Origin: Posidonia oceanica
Taxonomy: Eukaryota; Streptophyta; Magnoliopsida; Alismatales; Posidoniaceae
Assembly (NCBI GenBank): GCA_037176725.1
Contig: JAZBRS010000035.1
Span: 47,502,001 to 47,566,000, forward strand
Length of the DNA stretch: 64,000 bases
Direction of reading: 5' to 3'
The notes under the pieces: model-generated
What the model was told of the DNA's origin: nothing
Seen by the model: only the letters and a program-made list of their open reading frames with translations
The model's database searches: none
In this document: positions 12,001 to 24,048 of the stretch, piece by piece
Position numbering within the stretch: the first letter of the stretch is position 1
How the letters are laid out: the number at the start of each line of letters is the position of its first letter
Position numbers and translations under genes: made by a program

Positions 12001-12185
12001 GAGAAGGAAAAGGCCTAAGTGGGCTTGGGCTTGGTTTTAAATTTGGTTTAAAATTGGGTGAAGGCCTAGGTGGGCTTGAGTGAGGCTTTTTGGGTGGATT
12101 TGAGAGAGAAAGAGCCATCTTAGAGTCCAAGCAAGCTTGCAGGAGTATCCACCATCTTCCAGGCAATCAAAATGGGGTGTCAACA
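9097..12185 (-). mobile_element. LTR Z: partial gypsy-type LTR with dispersed palindromes
   Basis: From 9106 the sequence matches an inner part of the giant LTRs (GGAATTAAACRTGC... CGTGAGAACT...GGCAGTAAGCATCACTGCCC), equivalent to 51417 onward in the solo LTR. The left end lies outside the window because element Y is inserted here. The right end is AATGGGGTGTCAACA at 12185. It differs from the other LTRs: it lacks the long T-rich block and carries repeated GTTGGACGC palindromes instead. It is inserted in the plus-strand remnant E0; the flanking base run is ATTTT (12186-12190). Confidence 0.7.
9511..11965. repeat. Dispersed GTTGGACGC / GCGTCCAAC inverted repeats in LTR Z
   Basis: Perfect or near-perfect inverted repeats of one motif recur along the LTR. 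At 9755-9783 the arms are 10 bp (GTTGGACGCT and its complement) with a 9-nt loop. At 10443-10465 they are 8 bp (GGACGCAG). At 11097-11124 they are 13 bp (GTTGGACGCACCA and TGGTGCGTCCAAC) with a 2-nt loop. At 11944-11965 they are 9 bp with a 4-nt loop. Diverged pairs lie at 9540-9568, 9987-10043, 10215-10243 and 10822-10843. Loop lengths and sequences differ, while the arms keep the same core. Confidence 0.85.
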
Positions 12186-14234
12186 ATTTTGTTTCCCTTT
12201 ATTTGTCTTTATTCGTCTCTAATGCTAGGTTGAATTGTAAATAATAATGATTGATGAGTACGAGCCATGCCCAAAGTGGAAGCTAAAGTCAAACTGGGAG
12301 GACCTTACGCAGTGGTTGCTGCATATCCGAGAAATGCTTATCAATTGTCCCAAAGTGGGATAAATCTTCCCGACCCTTGGAATGCAATGCACCTGAAAAG
12401 GTACTACTCTTGATCAGCATGCCTACACCAAGAAGGGACCTAGCGACTAACATTAAACTAGAAGAGGGTGTCATTCTCGAAGCCTATAGGAAGAGGAATA
12501 CCCAGGGTAACCCGTACTTTGTCCTGTCTACACATACACCTTACATGGGGAGGTACGAGAAAGGCAGGCTCGGAACCTAGGCATATCATAAAATCCGCTT
12601 GCCCTATATAGCGTTGCATCCTAGCATAAATCCGAGAAGGTGGTGATGGATGAGCGTGCCAGAACTAATCAACCTAGAAAGCCCCCAAAAGAGGGGAGTG
12701 CATGGAAAAGCAGGTACACCGTCATAGCATAAGTATGAAAGGCAGTGAAGGACGAGTACTCGAAACGGGGTGAGAAAAATAGACAAAGTAAGTGTGCCGT
12801 CATAGCATAAGTTCGAAAGGCAGTGATGGGCGGACACTTACAGAAAAATAACAAGAGAGGGGAACCCCAAAAGAAAATCAAAGGAAAGCAAAGAAAGAAA
12901 AGAAAAGCCAAAAGAAAAAAGAAGAAGAAAAGGAACCCTGGGAATATTGAAGGCACATTAGGACCAAAACTGGCAAATGGAACTTAAGCTCAAGCCAACG
13001 TCGAGAGTTTGCTGTACTTCAAACCTCCCCCATCCTATCTCACTCACAGGCAAAGAGCAAGCAACCCTGGTTAGTCAAGGACTGAAAAGGCCAAGGGAAT
13101 GACAAACCATTAAGGACTAGTGAGTGGACTGAAGTCTCTAAAAGACACGAACATGGCACAAGGGATATGCCCACGATTGTAAGGAACACTCAAATGATTA
13201 AGGCAGAACCTAGGCTAAGGCTTAAAGTAGGTACTCATCTTTCCCCATTAGAAAATCCAAAAAAATCCAAAAAAAAATTAGAAAATCCAAAAAAATCAGA
13301 AGATCCAAAAAAATCCAAAAGATTAGAGAAAACCCAAAAAGAAGTGCCATCCACCCTACATACAAGTAAGAACTTAGTAAGTAGGGAAACTGGAATTAGT
13401 CTGGCCAGTGGTGCAACAATCGACTCACTCGAATTTGGAGATAATGTCCTACTCAAGCATATCTCACGACTTGGGTGTGTTTTCTCAACAAAGACACTGC
13501 ATTTGCAATGATCTTTAGATTATCTACGGATGACTCACAATCGACGTCTACTGGGCTCCGATTTTCCATCTCTTAGCTGAGGCCAAGACTAATTCCCTCC
13601 ACCTCGTTCCCAGACATATAAAAGCAAGTAATATTGATTAGGTGACTACTTTATTTCCTATACAAGTGTAACTTAGTCAATCTCCCTAGAAGCTAGGAAA
13701 GGTTCACCTATGATTACTAACATATATTATTAATTGTGCAGGTACAAATCCTACAATATGTTAGGTAACCCAGGCGAATTTTGGACCCTATTGAAGAATG
13801 AGCTCACGCCTTGAGAGCTCATATGGAGTACGAAGGCACATTCACTTCGACTAAAAGACAAACCCCGATTTGGCAAAGGAAGTGTTCACTCCCTCACTCA
13901 GTTCTTTAATAATAGAACTCCTTTACTTGAGAAATCAAGTTGTGGGACGATAGTCCTTTCCCGAGAGTGTTGGTCACACTCAAGGACGGAAAACACTTGA
14001 CCATAACGAATTGCATTCATTCATTTTGCATATGTCTAAATGGTTTGGGACCAACCGTACCCCGCCGGCCTAGACTACCATATGGACCATTCATTGCACT
14101 ATGTGTTGACCTTTCATTAGCATTGTTTGCTTGAATCATGCATCCATGCATTATTTCTCATATCATTAGAAGTGGAGCACGAACAGAGCAATGTTCTCCA
14201 AGAGTGCTAGAACCCTTAGAATATGTGATCCACC
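12186..14234 (+). mobile_element. E0: plus-strand gypsy remnant (pol 3' end and 3' region)
   Basis: The whole block is related to 31843-33780 inside element E1: the same T-rich start, the same GTCCTGTCTRCACATACAC segment (12521 and 32220), the same ACTTCAAACCTCC...CTCACTCACAG segment and the same stretch around GGACGGAAAACACTTGACCA (13983 and 33520). It is therefore a relative of E1, cut by LTR Z on the left and by LTR1 on the right. No LTR of its own is present. Confidence 0.75.
12264..12413 (+). pseudogene. C-terminal end of a Ty3/gypsy pol polyprotein
   Basis: An open stretch of 49 codons ends in a natural-looking stop (TGA 12411). It reads ...KVKLGGPYAVVAAYPRNAY, then LPDPWNAMHLKRYY. The G-PY-V (integrase C-terminal) element and the WNA-x-HL-x-x-YY ending are the usual last residues of plant Ty3/gypsy pol. 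No upstream pol is present: the sequence before it is T-rich and non-coding, and the same T-rich stretch precedes the equivalent region of E1 (31850-31950). The main part of pol was thus already missing before E0 and E1 diverged. Confidence 0.7.
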
Positions 14235-17200
14235 TGTAGTAATCCTGAAATATCAAATCCATGTACGATGCCAAAGCTCTCGTGCACTGATCGACATTAG
14301 GGTCACTATATGCGGCTAAATTCGAGGAAGAAAACTAGACTCGGAAACGCTGACAAAAAGAAGAAAAAGAAGTGATAAGACAAATTAGAGTCGCCACCAT
14401 GTCCATTAGATTGCGAGACAAGGAAAATCGAGGGTAATGTATGAAAAGACATGCAAAACCGGATGCAAAGAGGGTGCAAAGAGATGTAATGCAATGTGAT
14501 GCAATGCTATGCTATGCTATGCAATGCTTTGACTCGTGTCTAGGATGAAGGAATGGTCATTGCGGGCCAAGAGAAAGGGCAAGGACTCCTGTTACGCACG
14601 GGGAAGGTGTTAGGCACCCCGATACGTCCGGGAATCTGTCTTTCTAAGGCAATGTCGCTCGCAAGTGCAGGGAAATGCTTGCCTAATGCCTAAATGCAAT
14701 GAATGTCTGAATGCATGCTCTAATGTGTGTTCTAAGTGCTAAGATGCGTGCAGGGAATTAAACATGCAAGCTATGTGCTCAGCAACGCTGCTAGTGTTCC
14801 GAACTGGGCGAATCCTGATCCGTGAGAACTCCTAGGCAGTAAACATCAATGCCCTAATGCAAATGCAGGCGATAAAACAAAACGGCAGCGAAAGCAATAC
14901 AATGCAAGCAACATGCAAGGGAAAACCAAGACGGGTGCGGAAAACGGTGCAATGCAGGAGAAAATGCAAGCGGGCGCGCAAAACGGGGCAAATGCAAAGG
15001 AAAACAAGGTGGGTATGCGAAACAATGCAAAAATACAAGCAATATGCAAATAAAACAAAGCGGCACGTAAAATGATGCAGAATGCAAGAGAAAACAAGGC
15101 GGGCACACAAAACGATGCAAAAATGCAAGCAATATGCAAATAAAACAAAGCAGCACGCAAAACGATGCAGAATGCAAGAGAAGACAAGGCAGGCATGCAA
15201 AACGATGCAAAAATGCAAGCAATATGCAAATAAAACAAAGCGGTAAGCAAAACGATGCAGAATGCAAGAGAAAACAAGGTGGGTACGCAAAACGATGCAA
15301 AAATGCAAGCAATATGCAAATAAAACAAAGTAGCACACAAAACGATGCAGAATGCAAGAGAAAACAAGGCGGGCACGTAAAACGAAGCAAATGCAATGCA
15401 AAACAGATGCATGCACGCAAAATGATGCAAATGCAAGTGCAATGAATGCTATGCAGTACTTCAGATGGGATAAGCAGGGGTCTAAGTGCAATTAACCCTT
15501 AAATGCGTGCAATGCGTGGGTGGCTTACATGCTAAAAGGCTAGCAATGCCCAAATTGATGCATAGGGCCATGTGCAATGCTATTAGGGGTGTGCAAAGCT
15601 AAGCTAATGCATGCAAGAATGTTAATGCAATGATGCATGGGCTGAATGCAATGCTAACAGCAAGATATGCATACAAAAATGCAAGAAATGACCTAAATGT
15701 AATTTTAAAAATGTATGGGACTTAAGTGCAATGCATGGAAAGCAAACAAGTACACAAAAATCAAAAGCAAGGACTGACAAGCAATTTCAGAAAAATAGTG
15801 GGTTTTAATGCAATGCAATATAGTTTAAATGCATGATTTAAATGGAAACCAATTGATGCAAGGACTGAAAAGCAAATCTGGAAACATGTGGCATTCTATT
15901 TCAATGCAATATGGTTTTTAAAACACATTTAAATGATTTTCAAACCATGCAGATGGACTGATATGCAAATAAACATATTTTTTGGGTTTTTTAGCAATGC
16001 AATATAGTTTAAATGCTGATTAAATGAAAATGCAAACCAACAGAGGACTTATATGCAAATAGAACATTTTTAGGGTTTTTTATGCAATGCAATATGATAA
16101 AATAGCAGATTAAATGCATGATTTGCAATTGATAGGACCTAGATGCAATTAAAGTATTTTTCAGATTTTTTAATGCAATGCAATAAGGTAAACATGGCAT
16201 TTAAATGATGTTAATACATGCTCTGGACTAAAATGCAATAAAAACAAAACAGAGGATAAAAAATGCAATGCAATATGGCAAATATGCAATTTAAATGATT
16301 CTGATAACATGCAGAGGACTCATGTGCAAATAGAATAAAATGCATGATTTTAAATGCAATGTAATATGGTAAAAATGCAAATTAAATGCAATCTCAAACA
16401 GGCAGAGGACCTATGTGCAAATAAAATATAATGCAAAATAACAGATGCAATGCAATATGGTAAAATTTACATTTAAATGAAATGCATGAACTGCAGATGG
16501 ACTCACTTGCAATTTTGACAAAACAGAAAATTTAAATGCAATGCAATAAGATTTAAATGCATATTAAATGATTTTCAAACCAAATGCAGGACTAAAATGC
16601 AATTTAAAGAACTCTGAGGGCTAAAATGAAATGCATGCATTAAAACTAACATTCAGATGCATTAAAAAAGCTATGCGAAGGACCTGCATGCAAATAATAA
16701 AAACTCAAACACTTTACAGTAATGCATGCATCAAACTATACGGATTTTTAAAAAACTGGAAAAATAAATGAATAGTGGCTTCTCCCCGCACGAACTGGCT
16801 GCGAGTTGGAGGAGAGCTGCGAGCTGCTAGAGGCGCGGGCTGCCTTCGGCGACGGCGGGGGAGGCCAGAGGAAGGTCCGGCGAAGCTGTGCAAGCGGGAG
16901 GGAGGGCGGTCGGAGGTGCTGTGCTGCTGCTTTGCTGAAGGGAAGTTACAGGTCGCCGGAGCTAGAGAAGAAGGCTGACAAAGTTCACGACCGGCACTGG
17001 AACGGAGCTCTGACGCTGTAAAGAGAAAGAGGAGAGGAGAAGAGACCAGAGGGAGGTCCCCGACTGCGCTCGGAGGCCAAGCGGCCTCACACAGTGGCGG
17101 GACCAGCACCAGAAGGGCAGGAAGGCCAGCGCGAGGTCGCTGCGGCGATCCAGAGGTTCCACGACCCAGGAGAGGGGCTGGGAAGCAAGAGAGGAGGGTC

Positions 17201-17865
17201 CTGGAGGTGAGGAGAGCCTCACCCAGGCGCGGCGCTGCCCGAGACGTGCCACCGATGTCAGACCGGGCAGACCAGAGGAGCTGCGAGCTGAGAAGGCATC
17301 GGAAGCGACGTAGGAGGCTCGGCGAGGCCCAGACGAGATGCTGGACGTCCGGAGAAGGTTACGGGCTGATCCAGAGGACCGGAGCTGCTATATCACGACG
17401 AAACGCAGCTTCTAGAGGCGAGCCGTCGCCGGAGAAGACGACGAAGGCGGCGAAGGGAACCTAGGTCTCTAGGCCTCTAATCCTAAGCCTAAGTAGCTAG
17501 TCAGCAGCGTAGACATGCATGGAGTTAGGGTGGGAGTGCTGTTACCTTCGAAGCGAGCTGGAGAGTCCCAACGACGTCGGGTTGGGTTGCTGTTGCCGAC
17601 GGAGGTTGCTGCGGAGCTGGGTGGAGCAGAAGCGTCATACGGCGATCAGAGTCCACTCCAGGTGCTGCGAGGAAGCTTCTAGAACGCTCAGCGGTGAGCT
17701 GTGGTGCCTGGAGCTCAAAATGGGATTTTTGGGTGGAGCTACTGCAGGTTTCAGCTCGATCGATGCTGGTGGCTCTCCGGGATGCTAAGGATGATGGTTT
17801 GGGTTGCTAGAGGCGTGGTGAGTGCAATGGAGGGGTTGGATTGGGGTTCTGGGTGTTGTGGAGTG
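14235..17865 (-). mobile_element. LTR1: giant gypsy-type LTR, interrupted by E2
   Basis: Starts TGTAGTAATCC at 14235, as the solo LTR does at 50890, and follows it block by block: GTACGATGCCAAAGCTC, GAGTCGCCACC at 14388, the GGTGTTAGGCACC block near 14608, a tandem array, an ATGCAA-rich stretch (15430-16730) and a GC-rich stretch (16780-17865). At 17865/17866 the next LTR begins. The remaining T-rich half and the right end of LTR1 are not in the window. The left flank is CCACC (14230-14234) in E0. Confidence 0.8.
14977..15426. repeat. 90-bp tandem array inside LTR1
   Basis: Five copies of exactly 90 bp, with GCAAAACGATGCAG marking the start of units near 15157, 15247 and 15337 and weaker copies at 14977 and 15067. 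The period is divisible by three and few stops occur, so both strands show long open frames rich in Cys/Phe (minus) or Lys/Gln (plus); these are by-products of the repeat. Confidence 0.9.
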
Positions 17866-18479
17866 TGTAGCAATCCCCGTGGGTGCTTCCGCGACCGTCA
17901 CCGATCGGGAAGAACCAGGTTCACTATTAGCAGGTGATCCGAGGAGGAAACTCGACTCAAAACATCGAAAACAGAGGTGAAAAGCCAGAGGGAAGAAGAA
18001 AAAGAAAGGAAAGACAAAAGGGAGTCGCCACCATGTCTATTAAGTCGGGAGAAAAGGAAAATCGGAGAAATGCATGAAAAACATGCAAAACCACACAAGA
18101 AGATGCAATTCAATGCAAATGCTATGCAAAGAGGATATCTCATGCCAAGGACGAGGGTAAAAGGGTCATTGCGGGCCAGAGAAAGGGTAAGGACTCCTGT
18201 TACGCACGGGGAAGGTGTTAGACACCCCCGACACGCCCAAGAAGCAGCCTTTCTAGGCTTACGCTCGCTTTTGGGGGGGAATGCATGCTTTGAATGCCTA
18301 AGTGCCATGAATGCCTAGTTAGATGCTCAAATGTGTGCTCTAAGTGTTGGAATGCGTGTAAGGAATTAAACATGCAATCTAAGTGCTCAGCAACGCTGTC
18401 TGTGTTCCGAACTGGGCGAACCTTGGTTCGTGAGAACTCTAGGCAGTAAGCATCACTGCCCTAATGCAAATGCAAGCGA

Positions 18480-18985
18480 TTAAAACAAAACACCGGAAAA
18501 ACCACACAATGCAGGGGTACGACAAGCAAAGGGGAAAGCAAATCTGGGCGAAAAAACAAGTGATGCAAACGTAAAAGCAAAACATCGGAAAAGCCACGCA
18601 ATGCAGGGGTACGACAAGCAAAGGGGAAAGCAAATCTAGGCGGAAAACAAGCAAAGCAAACATAAAAGCAAAACATCGGAAAAGCCACGCAATGCAGGGG
18701 TATGACAAGCAAAGGAGAAAGCAAATCTGGGCAGAAAACGAGCAATGCAATCGTAAAAGTAAAACATCGGAAAAGCCACGCAGGGGTATGACAAGCAAAG
18801 GAGAAAGCAAATCCGGGCAGAAAATGAGCAATGCAATCGTAAAAACAAAACATCGGAAAATCCACACAATGCAGGGGTACGACAAGCAAAGACGAAAGCA
18901 AATCCAAGTAAAAACAAGCAATGCAATCGTAAAAGCAAAACATCGGAAAAGCCACGCAATGCAGGGGTATAACAAGCAAAGGGGA
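18480..18985. repeat. ~90-bp tandem array inside LTR2
   Basis: AAAACATCGG marks unit starts at 18579, 18670, 18761, 18847 and 18937, so the spacing is 86-91 bp. The array sits at the same place in the LTR as the 90-bp array of LTR1 but has a different unit. Long open frames here are repeat by-products. Confidence 0.85.
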
Positions 18986-19014
18986 AGATTAGACGACATG
19001 ACGGGCGTCAACCG

Positions 19015-19030
19015 GGCAGTTAGGGCTGCC
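19015..19030. other. TTAGGG-loop hairpin in LTR2
   Basis: Arms GGCAG and CTGCC around TTAGGG, followed by AGCCC. A matching structure with different arms (GATAG and CTATC, same loop, same AGCCC tail) lies at 24430-24445. Confidence 0.6.
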
Positions 19031-22000
19031 AGCCCAGATGCAAAGGAGGGATAAGCGATGTGAGTGTAAGAACAAACACCGGAAGAACCACACAATGTAG
19101 GTGTGAAGACCTGCAAAGGGGAAAGAAAGCAAGTGAAGGGATCACCACTATTCTATGACTATTTCCCACTAAACCGTCCCATGATGTGTCTCGCACGCAG
19201 TCCAAAGCTCGCTGTGCAATCGGATCGTGGAAAATGAGGAAGAATGCTGCAATCAGTAGTGAATCCGAGGAAAAACTCAACCCAAAAAACACTAAGAAGA
19301 CGCGAAAAGAGGAAGCAGAGTAAATAAGCAAGGAGAGGAAGTCCTAATCTACATGCTCGGAAAGTGCGGAGCAAAAACAATGCATGCAATGCAAATAATA
19401 TGCAATAGAGATGCTGTGCAGGAGTTCAGAAGGACTTACCTTGGAGATCTGAAGCCTGATCCGGGGTGAACTTGGTCAGCATAGGAGTCCGCTCCACCAG
19501 GGTGGTCCAGGTAACTTGGTTGCGAAGATCCGGCAGTCCGATCAGAAGATATCCAGGTTTCAAGGCAGAAGGCACAAGGGCCAAGGGAAGAGAAAGCATC
19601 TAAGTGTAAAAAGGTCCTAAGGGTGTGCAGAACAGGTCCTCCCACATACATGGGAGCTAAAAGTGCTTAAAAGTGTGCAAACATGCTAAGTGCAGAGATG
19701 CATGGGTGCAATGCATGCAAAAATGCAAAAAAGGACCTAAGTGTGATGTTTTAGAAAAGTTAGGGACCTATATGCAATGATTTTGAAATGTTAGGGGCCT
19801 ATATGCAATGATTTTGAAAAGTTAGGGACCTAGATGCAAACAAATGCAAAACCAGGGACCTAAATGTAAAGTTTTTGAAAACCTAGGGACCCAAATGCAA
19901 TATTTTTGAAAAATTAGGGGCCTAAATGCAATAATTTTGAAAAGTTGAGGGTCTGGATGCAAATAAAATAAAATACAGGGTCTGAAATACAATTTAATAT
20001 GGTAAAGATGCAATTAAATGATTTTTCTAAACATGCAGAGGACTGAAATGCAATTTAAAAACATGTAAGGGCTAAAATGCAATTTAGTATGGTAAAGTAT
20101 GCAGTTAAATGATTTTTCTAAACATGCAGAGGACTGAAATGCAATTTGAAAACATGCAGGGGCTAAAATGCAATTTAATATGGTAAAATATGTAAATAAA
20201 TGATTTTTCTAAACATGCAGAGGACTGAAATGCAATTTGAAAACATGCAGGGGCTAAAATGCAATTTAGTATGGAAAAAATGCAATTAAATGATGCTGTG
20301 CATGCATGCAGAGGACTAAATAGCAAAAATAAAATAAAGCAGGATAAAAGTGCAATGCAATATGGTAAAATAAGAGATTAAATGAAATTATCAATTGAAC
20401 AGAGGACTGATTTGCAAATAAAATAAAAACAGGACTTAAAAGCAATGTAATAAAGTAAAAACAGACATTTAAATGACATTTAACAACCACAGGACTTAGA
20501 TGAAAAATAAATAAATTGCTAGACTGGAAAATAAGAAACAGAAAAGTATTTTGAACTACAGCAGGATCAATGTGCAAATAAAATAAATGACTGGGCTAAA
20601 ACTAAAGAAAACTTAAAAAGCTATAACTGTAGAGGACTAACATGTAATAAAAAAAACTAGTAGGACTAAAACTAAAGAGTTTTGAACTACAGCTGGACTA
20701 ACATGCAAATAAACGAAACTACATATTTTTATGCAATTTTATATGGTTTTTATTCAGATTTAAATGAGTTATAAACTATGGTTGGACCCGAAAGCAAATG
20801 GAAGAAACTTCGAGGCAGAAATGCAATGTGGTGGCAAAGTTTGTAAGATAAGAAAATAAAAAATCAAATGAAAACGAATGGCATTATAAAATTGCATACA
20901 CTGTAGTGTGAACAGTAGCATGCGGGATGCAGACGCCGACGAGTTGTTGCGCGGCGGAGGAGAGGGTGGAGCGGCGTGCTGGCGCATGGGCTGGCCTGCA
21001 AGGTGTCCGGCGGAGGCGTGGGGAGGCGTGGGCTGGCCTGCGGAGCGGCGTGGCGGCACGGGGAGGCGAGCAGGCTGCTGCTCCGGCAAACGGCGCCGAA
21101 GAAGAAGGCCAACTCCGACGAGCTTCTGACGGTGCTACGGAGCTCGAAATCCAAAAAAAAAATATGGAGATGGAGAGGGGAACGAGCCGGATCTAGTGGT
21201 GGGCTTGGTTGGCTTTTTCACGTGCCAGGGTGATCGTAGAAATTCGGGGAAGTTTTGCTGCCTTTTCTCTCTCCTCTTCTTCTCTTCTTCTCTTCTTCTG
21301 GTTTGTTCTTCCTCTCTTTGGCTTCTGGGTTGGAGGGCTTGGGTCTAGAGTGTTGGCTTGTTGTGTGTTGGGGTGGAAGAAGAAAAGATGAAGGTGATGG
21401 AGGAGTTGGGTGTTTGCTGTGATGGTTGGCTGTGGGTTGGTGTTTTTTTTTGGGTTTTGCTGTGGGTTTTTGGCCGGAGGGAGGGTTGGTGTTTGGAGGT
21501 GTTTGGTTGGTCTGTGGAGGAGGAGGCCAGGAGAGGGAGTGTGGTCTGTGTCGGTGGTAGTTTTTGGAGAGAGGGATGGAGAGGAGGAAGAAGGTCTGGT
21601 TTTTTCAGAGGATGTTGGCTGTGGTGTTTTGTGGGTGTCCTCTGGGTGTTTTGGACGCACAAAGAGAAGGAGAGGAATCTGGGTGTGTGCTGGGTGTGGT
21701 GTTTTTTGTGGGAGTTGGAGAAGGTCTGGGTTTCTAGGGTGCAAAAACTCTCCTCTCCTCTCCTTTTCTCTGGTCTACTGGTGGGTGTGATGGCCGTTGG
21801 AGTTTGGTCTTGGTCTTGGTCGGCTGGCATAGAGGAGGTGATGGAGGAAGGGATGGCTGTGAGGTGTGGGAAGCCAAGGCTGACGAAGGGTGTCAGGTGG
21901 GTTTGAAAAATGGAGGCCATGGCAGCTACCTGTTGGGGAGAAAAGGAGGAGAAAGGAGGGAGAAGGAAATGAAAAAAAAAGAAAGATGGAAAGAAGGAGA

Positions 22001-22719
22001 GGAGGAAGAGGTGTGGGCTGGATTGTGAGGAAAAAGGAAAAAAAAAGAGGAAGTGGGCCGTGGGCTGTAGGAATAGGAGGAAAAGAAAGGAAAGAAAGAA
22101 AGAAGGAAAGAAAGGAGGAAAGAGAGAGGATAAAGAGGAGAGAGAAGGAGAAAAAAAAAGGATAATGGAGAAAAAGAAGGAGAAGGAAGAAAACTTGGTT
22201 TTTGAATTTTGTTGATTTGTTTTTAAAGATTTTGTTTTTAATTGTTTTTTAATTTGTTTTCTCTAAGTTTTTGTTTTAGTTGATTTTTAAGGTCTTGTTT
22301 TGATAGCTTTTTAACTTATTTTTCTTAGGTTTTTCTTTTGATTATTTTCTGAGTTTGAATTAAAGTTTTGAATTTTAGAGAAAGGGTTTTTTAGGTTTTG
22401 AATTAGGGTTTTGAAGTTTTCTTTTTGAGTTAAGTCTTTTAAGTGTTTTTGTTTTTTGAGTTTGTTTTAATTGTTTGTTAAGTTTTCTTTTGATTAGGAT
22501 TTTAAGGTTTTTAATTGTTTTCGAAAGATGGCTTTGCTTTGTTTTTTTAGTTAAGTATTTTCTAGGGTTTTTGTTTTGATTTTTCTAAATTTTGTTTTGA
22601 TTGTTTTCTAGGTTTGCTACTTAGGTTTTTTTAATTAGGTTTTTCTTGGTTTTTTATTAGGTTTTTCCAGGTTTTTTTTTAATTAGGTTTTGATGTGGTT
22701 TTCTGAATTAAAGTTTAGG

Positions 22720-23515
22720 GTTTAGGGTTTTGGGTTTAGAATGGGTTTTGGAGTGGATTATGGTTTAGGGTTTTAGGGTTTGGTTTTGAGTGGGATTTAG
22801 GGTTTTGAAATGAGTTTAGGGTTTAGGTTTTAATATGGTTTTGATGTGGATTAGAGTTTGGGGTTTAGGTTAGGGTTTTGGTGTGGATTAGAGCTTAGGG
22901 TTTAGGTTAGGGTTTTGATGTGGACTAGGGTTTAGGATTTTAGGGTTTTGGAGTTTAGTGTTTAGGAGTGGATTAGGGTTTAGGGTTTAGGGTTTAGTAT
23001 GGTTTTGGAGTTTAGTGTTTTGGTTTTGGAATAGGTGTTGGAGTGGATTAGGGTTTAGGGTTTAGGTTAGGGTTTTGATGTGGATTAGAGTTTAGGGTTT
23101 TAAGGTTTTGGAGTTTTTTTTTTTTTTTTACCCTAATCTACTATAGCTTAATGGATTTTTTCTTTAGGAAATCCCACAGGTCACAAGTTCGAAACCTGTG
23201 GGCTGCACAAAAGGGAAATTAATCCAATGCAAGAAAGAGTGGGAAAATCCCACTCAATATGAGTTGAGCGGGTTTCGAACCTGCAGCTAGAGAAGGTAGT
23301 GGAGGTGACCCAACCACTACGGTAACCTTTTAGGTTGGGTTTTGGAGTTTAGTGTTTAGGTTTTGGAATAGGTGTTGGAGTGGATTAGGGTTTAGGGTTT
23401 AGGGTTTAGGGTTTAGTATGGTTTTTGAGTTTAGTGTTTAGGTTTTGGAATAGATGTTGGAGTGGATTAGGGTTTAGGGTTTAGGGTTTAGGGTTTAGTA
23501 TGGTTGTGGAAAAGA
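22720..23515 (+). repeat. Telomere-like TTTAGGG minisatellite in LTR2
   Basis: Short runs of two to four TTTAGGG units alternate with GGTTTTGGAGTTTAGTG, GGAATAGGTGTTGGAGTGG and similar pieces, giving a degenerate minisatellite of about 60-90 bp. The longest runs are near 23390-23420 and 23470-23500. It is interrupted by the SINE. Confidence 0.8.
23117..23337 (-). mobile_element. tRNA-derived SINE
   Basis: Minus-strand order: a near A-box (TACCGTAGTGG) about 15 bp from the 5' end, a B-box GGTTCGAAACC about 50 bp further on, a non-tRNA body, and a 3' A-run corresponding to the T-run 23117-23130. Both sides carry the 13-bp sequence GGTTTTGGAGTTT (23104-23116 and 23338-23350), the expected target duplication of an LINE-mobilised SINE. 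On the plus strand there is also a second tRNA-like pair: A-box TAGCTTAATGG near 23148 and B-box-like AGTTCGAAACC near 23190. The element may thus be a dimer of two tRNA-like parts facing each other. The local repeats also contain GGTTTTGGAGTTT, which weakens the duplication slightly. Confidence 0.7.
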
Positions 23516-24048
23516 GAGAAAGAAAGGAAGAAGGAAATAAAGAAAGAGAAGAAGAGAGGAAAAGAGATTAAAGATTGAATAGCATGGGATAGGATAAAAA
23601 ATAAAATAAAATAAGGATAAAATAGAGGGAAGATAGGAGAATAAGATGGGCCCATTGGAGAGCAAGAAAAAAGGAAAAAAGGAGAGGAAAAGAAGGAGGA
23701 TAAGGAGGAGAGAGAAAAGAATAATCAGAAGAGAGAAAAAGGATAATCAGGAGAGAGAAAGGGATAATCAGAAGAGAAAGAGGGTGAAAGGCTTGTGTTT
23801 GGCAGGGGGATCATGTGAGTGTGTGAGCTAGGGTTTCTAGAGTTTGACCTAGGATTTTGTGGGTGGATTTTACTAAGATTTGTGTAGGTTTTCCTAGGTT
23901 AAAGAAAGGCTGAGGTTTTGGGTTTGGTTTCAAGGTTCTAAAGTTTTTAATTTTCCTGATTTTTTGGGTGAGGGTTTTCTAAGTCATGTTTTGAAGCCAC
24001 CAGAGAGAGAGATCCACTAATTCAGCCTATCAAAATGGGGTGTTAATA

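Larger units (their letters stand above)
17866..24048 (-). mobile_element. LTR2: 3' LTR of element E2
   Basis: Starts TGTAGCAATCC at 17866 and ends GGGGTGTTAATA at 24048; the final CA has become TA. Length is 6,183 bp, including a 221-bp SINE. Block order matches the solo LTR: conserved GGTGTTAGACACC block near 18214, tandem array, ATGCAA-rich stretch (19660-20890), GC-rich stretch (20930-21920), GA-rich stretch, T-rich stretch (22195-22700), telomere-like repeats and GGATAATCAG repeats (23716-23775). The polypurine tract on its right side (24061-24049, minus) shows it is the 3' LTR of a minus-strand element. Left flank: GAGTG (17861-17865). Confidence 0.8.

Noticed and set aside
14832..15491. 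Long minus-strand frames (188-219 residues) rich in Cys, Phe and His
   Set aside because: They follow a 90-bp tandem repeat whose period is a multiple of three; all three minus frames are open and repetitive.
18439..19116. Minus-strand frames up to 225 residues
   Set aside because: Repeat by-products of the ~90-bp array in LTR2.
21193..21920. Overlapping frames of 180-190 residues on both strands
   Set aside because: Low-complexity Pro/Thr/Gln or Gly/Trp/Val composition in LTR DNA, no family likeness.
23117..23337. A functional tRNA gene
   Set aside because: Promoter boxes are present but no complete cloverleaf can be drawn; the A-tail and flanking repeat fit a SINE.
22720..23515. A chromosome end (true telomere)
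   Set aside because: Runs are short, degenerate and embedded in an LTR with sequence continuing on both sides.
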